Assembly: GCA_015499995.1 (NCBI GenBank)
Contig: JADNRV010000017.1
Location: forward strand, 248,001-312,000
Direction of reading: 5' to 3'
Source of the DNA: Flammula alnicola
Lineage: Eukaryota > Basidiomycota > Agaricomycetes > Agaricales > Strophariaceae
DNA length: 64,000 nucleotides
Made by a program: the position numbers and the translations under genes. The notes under the pieces were generated by a model. That model was not told where the DNA came from and did no database searches. It worked only from the letters and a program-made list of their open reading frames with translations. Shown here in pieces: positions 58,901 through 64,000 of the stretch; position 1 is the stretch's first letter, and each line of letters begins with the position of its first letter.

Positions 58901-60504
58901 TCTAACCGTTCTAATACGATTGAAAAGAGGAGTCCTGTGTGTTTTCAACGGCAGGGGATACTTTACATATATGCAGAATTGTGCTAGCTTCCCGGTTCTT
59001 CACTTCTGGTTAGCAATTCACCTGTCAGCCTGCACTCAATCTTCTTACAGCCATAATTACTCACACTCGAACGCTTTGTTCCTCTAAAATCTTGAGCATC
59101 CTGAATATTGAATGTCAAATTCTGATTGGTGGATTCGTAGTGGAGTGGATCACGAGTTCCAAAACAAGAGCACTTAGACTAAGGCCAAAACAGAAGACGG
59201 AAGACGGCAATAGGCGGCAAGCATAGGGCACGAGGGTGACTTATCCTCCAGTTGGCAGCATACGTAACAGCTCGCGGTCGAGCGACTAATATTATGCACG
59301 GCATGCTATAAATACCTTGTGTTATTCGCGTCCCAAATCCGATGGAGACCACCGGCGGAAAAACAAACGGATACTTACATACATAGGCAAGAGAGATGGC
59401 AAATTTGTTATCTTGAGAGATATTGGATCCGCTCCGTGCTGGGGTGGGCTGAATTATATCTCAGAGACTGGCCGGGGGTTCTGTCGGGGTTCCTATAATT
59501 TGACCTCGACCTGTCGATATTCTCCCAGTGCAGGAAGCGTATAATTTTGTGATGTAGTATGTGATAGCTCTGCGTATTTTGGATGACTCGTGTATCTGAT
59601 TAGGAGATTATCCCATCTACACAACACCGATCTTCTTACTAGTACATGTATAGTTAATGGCCTTCATAAAGCTTCCTGATTTTTCCAAAGATGATTCCTC
59701 GGTATCAGGACATGCACACGTGTACAGAACACTTCCATGAGGAGGAGACTCATAGGCTCATAAATGTCGTGTCTTCGGCGTGGAAGACGAGTTGAGCAGA
59801 TTATGAATGTATGCATATCTAGCTATCCACGTTTCATCGATGAAGATGTGGGGAATAACTTCCTCTTTGCGTTTGGTGCTTTAGAAAACGCGATCAGAGG
59901 CTGATAGTCATGGAAGGTGGAGTATATTTCCCCGTGCAGATATATAAGTATGGGAAACCTTTAAGATATTTAGCACTCAAGTACTCACCTCTGAGGTAGT
60001 TAAAATAACGAGGTCGGAGTGATAGCCAATTATATATGTCGGCTGAGAATGCTTGCTCTCAAAATTTATGAGGCTAAGAGCCTGTTCAGTAGGATTTGGT
60101 GAGTCAGCTCATAGATTGAAAAAAGCTTGGGCAGCCTCGAATAATATACGTGTGGGAAGTTGGTGGGAAGAAAGAAAAGATTATTATTGGAAGGCGTACT
60201 GATAAGATAGTGGCACGTAGAGTCACAATCAACGTGGGAATATTCTATTGTTATAAACCACCAATTGATTGTGGCACGAACACGCAAGACTCTGCTTTTC
60301 GCCTCTTCCCTTGCGCAATGTATGTCTCCTGTAAACCCTCGTTTCCGTTACTTATACACTCTGCAGTTATTGGAGGACTTCCACAAGTTTGTTCGTTTTC
60401 GAACACCGAAACAAGCTGCTTTGAACCTGGAGTTTGAGCTTGTCGACCTTGCCACTGCACTAGCAATCTGCAACCACGAGAAAAGGAGGAAACAAGGCAT
60501 CCTC
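55994..60504. other. Long stretch without a supported gene
   Basis: About 4.5 kb. Open frames are mostly under 110 codons and unsupported, for example 57764-58084 on the plus strand and 58500-58745 on the minus strand. A homopolymer junction of about 16 A then 6 C lies at 56737-56757. I see no transposase, tRNA or rRNA signature and no long inverted repeat. It may hold unannotated non-coding transcripts or lineage-specific small genes that I cannot support. Confidence 0.45.
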
Positions 60505-61751
60505 ATGGCCGTGTTTTGCAATAACAATCGTAATCTAGTCCTTCCGCAAGAAATATGTGGCATAATATGCCAGGATCCGGCCCTCGCTCGATGCGATCTG
60601 CACGCCCTCTGCGCTGTATCGCGCGCCTTCCGGGATGAGGCCGAACGACTCCTTTACGTCTCCGCACGTCTTCGGGGCACGCGTGGAATCAAGTCATTCT
60701 GCATAGCTGTCATCCGACGCCCTCATCTTGCTCTGCGCATCCGAAAAATCATGCTCCTCATGCCGCCTCAGATGGACCTCGAAGCGGACGACCTCGCACG
60801 TATCACGAAGGCGTTGCGTTTCTGCGCCAACCTCAAGGACCTGTATACACTCAAAGACGACAGCCGTGCTGTCTCAGATAAGCCAGGCGATGCCGTCCAT
60901 ACGTGGATATTAGAGGGGCACGCGTTCAGCCTGAAGAGGTTCGTGAACAACTATTTCCAGCCGCAGGTCTTGGCGGAGTTTCTGAAGTTCCAGCCGAGTC
61001 TCGAAACACTTGTGGTAAAGTGCAGAGGGCCTGCCGAGATCTGTGACGCTCCCTTACCGATGTTGAAGAACTTGGATAGTTCTGCGGCCACCATACAGGA
61101 GTTCAGCACGCCGTCGTCGTATAAAAGGAAGATCGAGAGACTTCAGTTCGAGCTGCTTCAGTCGACGGATGTGGAGGAGCTTGCAACTTTTGTTGCCTTG
61201 ACACGATTTAGTGATACATTGAAGAGTTTAAGCGTATTGCGAAAGGACGGACAAAATGGTTTGGATATCGCGGTGCTTCTGGCGTGCGTTGCGCAGCAAT
61301 TGCCAGATCTCAAGTATCTGCGAATCATAGACTACACCACAAAGGTACTTCATGTATTGTCATGGCTTTTCCTTTGTGTTCGCAATGCTGATGATATTCA
61401 TGTCATTCTCTCTAGATGGAAACACTTCATGTCCCCTTCTTACCATTCCCAATGCAGTTCACTAAAATCGAAACACTAATACTCGTCCCACCGAAAAGAA
61501 TTTACAGTCCGAATGGCCTGGCGAACAGCCTGGCAAGCGCTAATATTAGTATCAGTAGCTTCAACGAGCTCCGAACCGAAGGAGGCCGCAGGACGGCAGT
61601 CCAGAGGATCATGGCAGTATTGGCAACCTTGAAGCGACTGGTGCTTGTTGACAAAGGGATCCATCAATATACAAGAGATATGTCAACTGGAGTTATCACA
61701 GAACGAACCTTGAAAACCTTGGATGAACACGACTGGATAATGGTACCTTAG
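60505..61751 (+). CDS. F-box-like protein
   Basis: Exon 1 (60505-61344) and exon 2 (61416-61751) join in phase 0 as IIDYTTK|METLHVPFLP, about 391 residues. An F-box-like start RNLVLPQEICGIICQDPALARCDLHALCAVSRAFRDEAERLLY lies within residues 8-52. LRR-like strands follow (LKDLYTL, LETLVVKC, LKSLSVL, LKYLRIID, IETLILVPP, LKRLVLVDK). I chose the ATG at 60505 because family similarity starts there; an in-frame ATG at 60322 would add 61 residues. Presumed SCF substrate adaptor. Third F-box-like locus of four in the window. Confidence 0.7.
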
Positions 61752-61942
61752 CTCGTGGTGTTGCTTGGTATAATTTTCCTTCCCAGCTTGTAGTTTTCTG
61801 TATCGTTTTACTGTAAACTTGCCTTTATAAACATCCGCGAGTCGTTTTCAGCTGGAGCTTGAATTTATTTCATGACATTCTTTGACGTACACCTCACGCC
61901 AGGCCTTAGTCCCCTCACAAACAGTGGTACAGTTGACGCGCT

Positions 61943-62385
61943 GCATAGTCCGCGGAGCCCGTTCGCTGTCAAGATATCCTTGAATGCGCCTGACGGATGG
62001 AAGATGATCGTGGAATGGTTCGGAATAGAGTAGGACAGATAGAAATGAAATGATAAACATTAATAACGAGGTGGAGGACAGGCCTGAAGCTGAAGAAAGA
62101 CGCAGGGCGCACAAGTATCCTTACTGCGATGCATCGTCCTCTATGCCTGCAATATATTTTTGATGACATCCAAAGGGCGCGTCGCGATGCTAGCAAGCAC
62201 CTTCAGCACCCGCTAATAACCTGAAAAACAAAAGCATACTTTCATCAGCAGCACAGCACAAAATGGGGCAAAGGAGGAGGGTTGCTTACCTATCATGCTG
62301 TTTGCAGTCCATTTACTATTAGTTTTGCGCGCCGTGACTGGCCAGCAGCAGCCATCTGTTCCCATATCTCTGCCCCAACAAGACG
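61943..62385 (-). pseudogene. Degenerate copy of the mitochondrial carrier 5' region
   Basis: Aligns with 41142-41610, introns included. Matches include CATCCAAAGGGC, GTCGCGATGCTAGCAA, AGCACCCGCTAATAA, CTATCATGCTGTT and CAGCAGC with many indels. Coding frames are destroyed: the PLDVVK exon is shifted and shortened. Retained introns show it arose by DNA-level duplication, not by retroposition. It lies on the minus strand, ending about 150 bp upstream of KGD1. Confidence 0.75.
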
Positions 62386-62520
62386 CGGACAAGCCGTCGT
62401 GTCAACTATGGGTCTGTGTGCCGAATGACGAGAGAAAGATAACCCGAGCACGTCCGGCGGTGAGCGGAAGGATGGGTCATGTGACGTATGATGTGTGGCG
62501 AGTTTTGAATTCGATGACTT

Positions 62521-62541
62521 GACCTCTCTCTCTCTCCAACA
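62521..62541 (+). promoter_or_regulatory. CT-rich tract immediately before the KGD1 start
   Basis: Sequence of alternating C and T (CCTCTCTCTCTCTCC) directly upstream of CAACAATG. Pyrimidine tracts at this position are common at transcription starts of highly expressed filamentous-fungal genes. The CAACA context before the ATG fits a good initiation site and supports the chosen start. Confidence 0.4.
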
Positions 62542-64000
62542 ATGTTGACAAGACGAGTGGTTGGACGTTTGGGCGCAGCCTCGCGGGTGCAGAGGCAGCC
62601 CAAGCCCATCTTTTCACCCCCGAGACCCCTTCGCAGCTTGGCCTCTCTGGCCCAGGGCCCTTCTGCAAACGACCCGTTCGCCAATGGCACCAACGCATAC
62701 TACGCCGACGAGATGTACCGCTTGTGGAAGCAGGACCCACAATCCGTCCATCCGTCTTGGAACGTCTATTTCTCGGGAATGGATAGAGGCTTGACAAGCC
62801 CTCAAGCTTTCCAGCCTCCTCCTTCAACCCATGTCCCACATCCTGCCGACTTTGCTCCAGGGTTACACGCTGGACAGGGTGCCGAGTTGGATGATCATTT
62901 AAAAGTACGCTCATTCACTTTTTACTCAATCTAGTGCTCATTGCATTATATCAGGTCCAATTGCTTGTCCGTGCGTATCAAGTACGTGGCCACCATGTCG
63001 CCGAACTCGACCCGCTTGGCATTCTCGACGCCGACCTCGCTGATGTCAGACCGCCGGAGCTTGAACTCAGTCATTACGGTTTTACCGAACGCGATCTCGA
63101 CAAAGAAATTAGTCTCGGACCAGGTATCCTGCCTCATTTCGCCACGGAAGAGAATAAAACGATGAAACTTGGGGAGATCATTAAGCTTTGCAAACGCATC
63201 TACTGTAAGTACTTGCAAGGTTTTCGTACACTATTATTTCTCAATACATTCTATCTAGGTGGCGCCATTGGTATTCAGTACGTTCACATCCCCGATAAAG
63301 ATGAGTGCGACTGGATTCGAGGGCGCATCGAAGTGCCAAAACCGTGGAATTACACCGTCGACGAGAAGCGCATGATTCTCGACCGTCTCATTTGGTCTGA
63401 ATCCTTCGAGAAATTCATCGCCAGCAAGTTCCCTAACGAGAAGCGTTTCGGTTTGGAGGGTTGCGAGGCCCTCGTTCCCGGAATGAAGGCCCTTATTGAC
63501 CGGTCTGTCGACAACGGCGTCAAACACATCACCATCGGCATGCCTCATCGTGGCCGTCTCAACGTGCTGGCCAACGTTATTCGCAAACCCATCGAAGGTA
63601 TCCTCAACGAGTTCACCGGTGACGAAGCCGACGACTGGCCTGCTGGCGATGTGAAATACCATCTCGGCGCAAACTATGTCCGTCCTACTCCATCCGGCAA
63701 AAAGGTCTCCCTGTCACTGGTCGCAAATCCCTCTCATCTCGAAGCAGAAGATCCTGTCGTTCTGGGCAAAACTCGCGGTATTCAGCACTTTGAAGGCGAC
63801 GAAACAACGCATACCACTGCCATGGGTGTTCTTCTTCACGGTGATGCCGCTTTCGCTGGCCAAGGTGTTGTATACGAGACTATGGGCTTGCACAACCTTC
63901 CCTCCTACGGCACGGGAGGTACCATCCACCTTATCGTCAACAACCAAATCGGGTTTACCACTGATCCTCGTTTCTCCCGCTCGACCCCGTACCCGTCCGA
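62542..64000 (+). CDS. KGD1: 2-oxoglutarate dehydrogenase E1 component, cut by right edge
   Basis: Thiamine-diphosphate E1 of the mitochondrial 2-oxoglutarate dehydrogenase complex, which decarboxylates 2-oxoglutarate in the TCA cycle and passes a succinyl group to E2. Exons are 62542-62904, 62955-63204 and 63259 onward, all in frame, about 451 residues of a family near 1,000. Residues 1-35 form a basic, Arg-rich mitochondrial presequence ([19 protein letters not shown]). The N-terminal E1 signature is [20 protein letters not shown], followed by [32 protein letters not shown], the conserved [29 protein letters not shown] and the cofactor-region [14 protein letters not shown], up to [17 protein letters not shown]. 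The C-terminal transketolase half lies outside the window. Looks fully intact so far. Confidence 0.95.

Overview
The window looks like genomic DNA of a mushroom-forming basidiomycete (Agaricomycetes). Genes are broken by many 45-60 nt introns with GTRNGY donors, and several families are typical of that group: DUF6533 seven-helix membrane proteins, FunK1-type kinases, F-box/LRR-like proteins that begin LPxELxREIF, and signal-peptide/single-helix proteins. I rebuilt gene models by reading splice junctions by eye. Where both reading frame and family conservation agreed across a junction I give exact coordinates; elsewhere I say so.

Layout. 0-8.5 kb: an unknown coiled-coil protein cut by the left edge, EMC8 (ER membrane complex), a pRiA4b ORF-3-like protein, an unknown protein and a FunK1 kinase remnant. 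8.85-9.45 kb: a MITE. 9.6-22.6 kb: two paralogous adenylate-forming CoA ligases, both ending in the peroxisomal signal AKL, with a membrane protein, an F-box-like gene, a DUF6533 gene and a broken DPBB-domain secreted protein between them. 23.3-26.5 kb: a probable PEX8, ending in SRL, with a 715 bp MULE-like element about 130 bp upstream. 28.4-33.7 kb: a small unknown gene, an intact type-B carboxylesterase and an unknown gene. 35.3-37.4 kb: a signal-peptide/membrane protein. 37.7-39.4 kb: an inverted copy of the ligase-DPBB segment. 40.1-46.5 kb: a mitochondrial NAD/folate-type carrier, an F-box-like gene and a dead carboxylesterase copy. 46.9-51 kb: an F-box gene whose first intron is essentially a MITE, and a kinase. 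54.7-56 kb: a conserved single-helix protein. 60.5-61.8 kb: an F-box-like gene. 61.9-62.4 kb: a degenerate carrier copy. 62.5 kb to the right edge: KGD1, the 2-oxoglutarate dehydrogenase E1 subunit.

How it fits together. Housekeeping genes (EMC8, PEX8, the carrier, KGD1) are scattered among fast-evolving accessory families, duplicates and small DNA transposons. The ligases and PEX8 share a peroxisomal theme. Duplication followed by decay is the dominant process: ligase/DPBB, carboxylesterase and carrier each have an intact and a broken copy in the window. The most unusual single feature is the transposon insertion in the F-box gene, which supplies most of an intron and allows an in-frame splice. 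I recognised no rRNA, tRNA or CRISPR.
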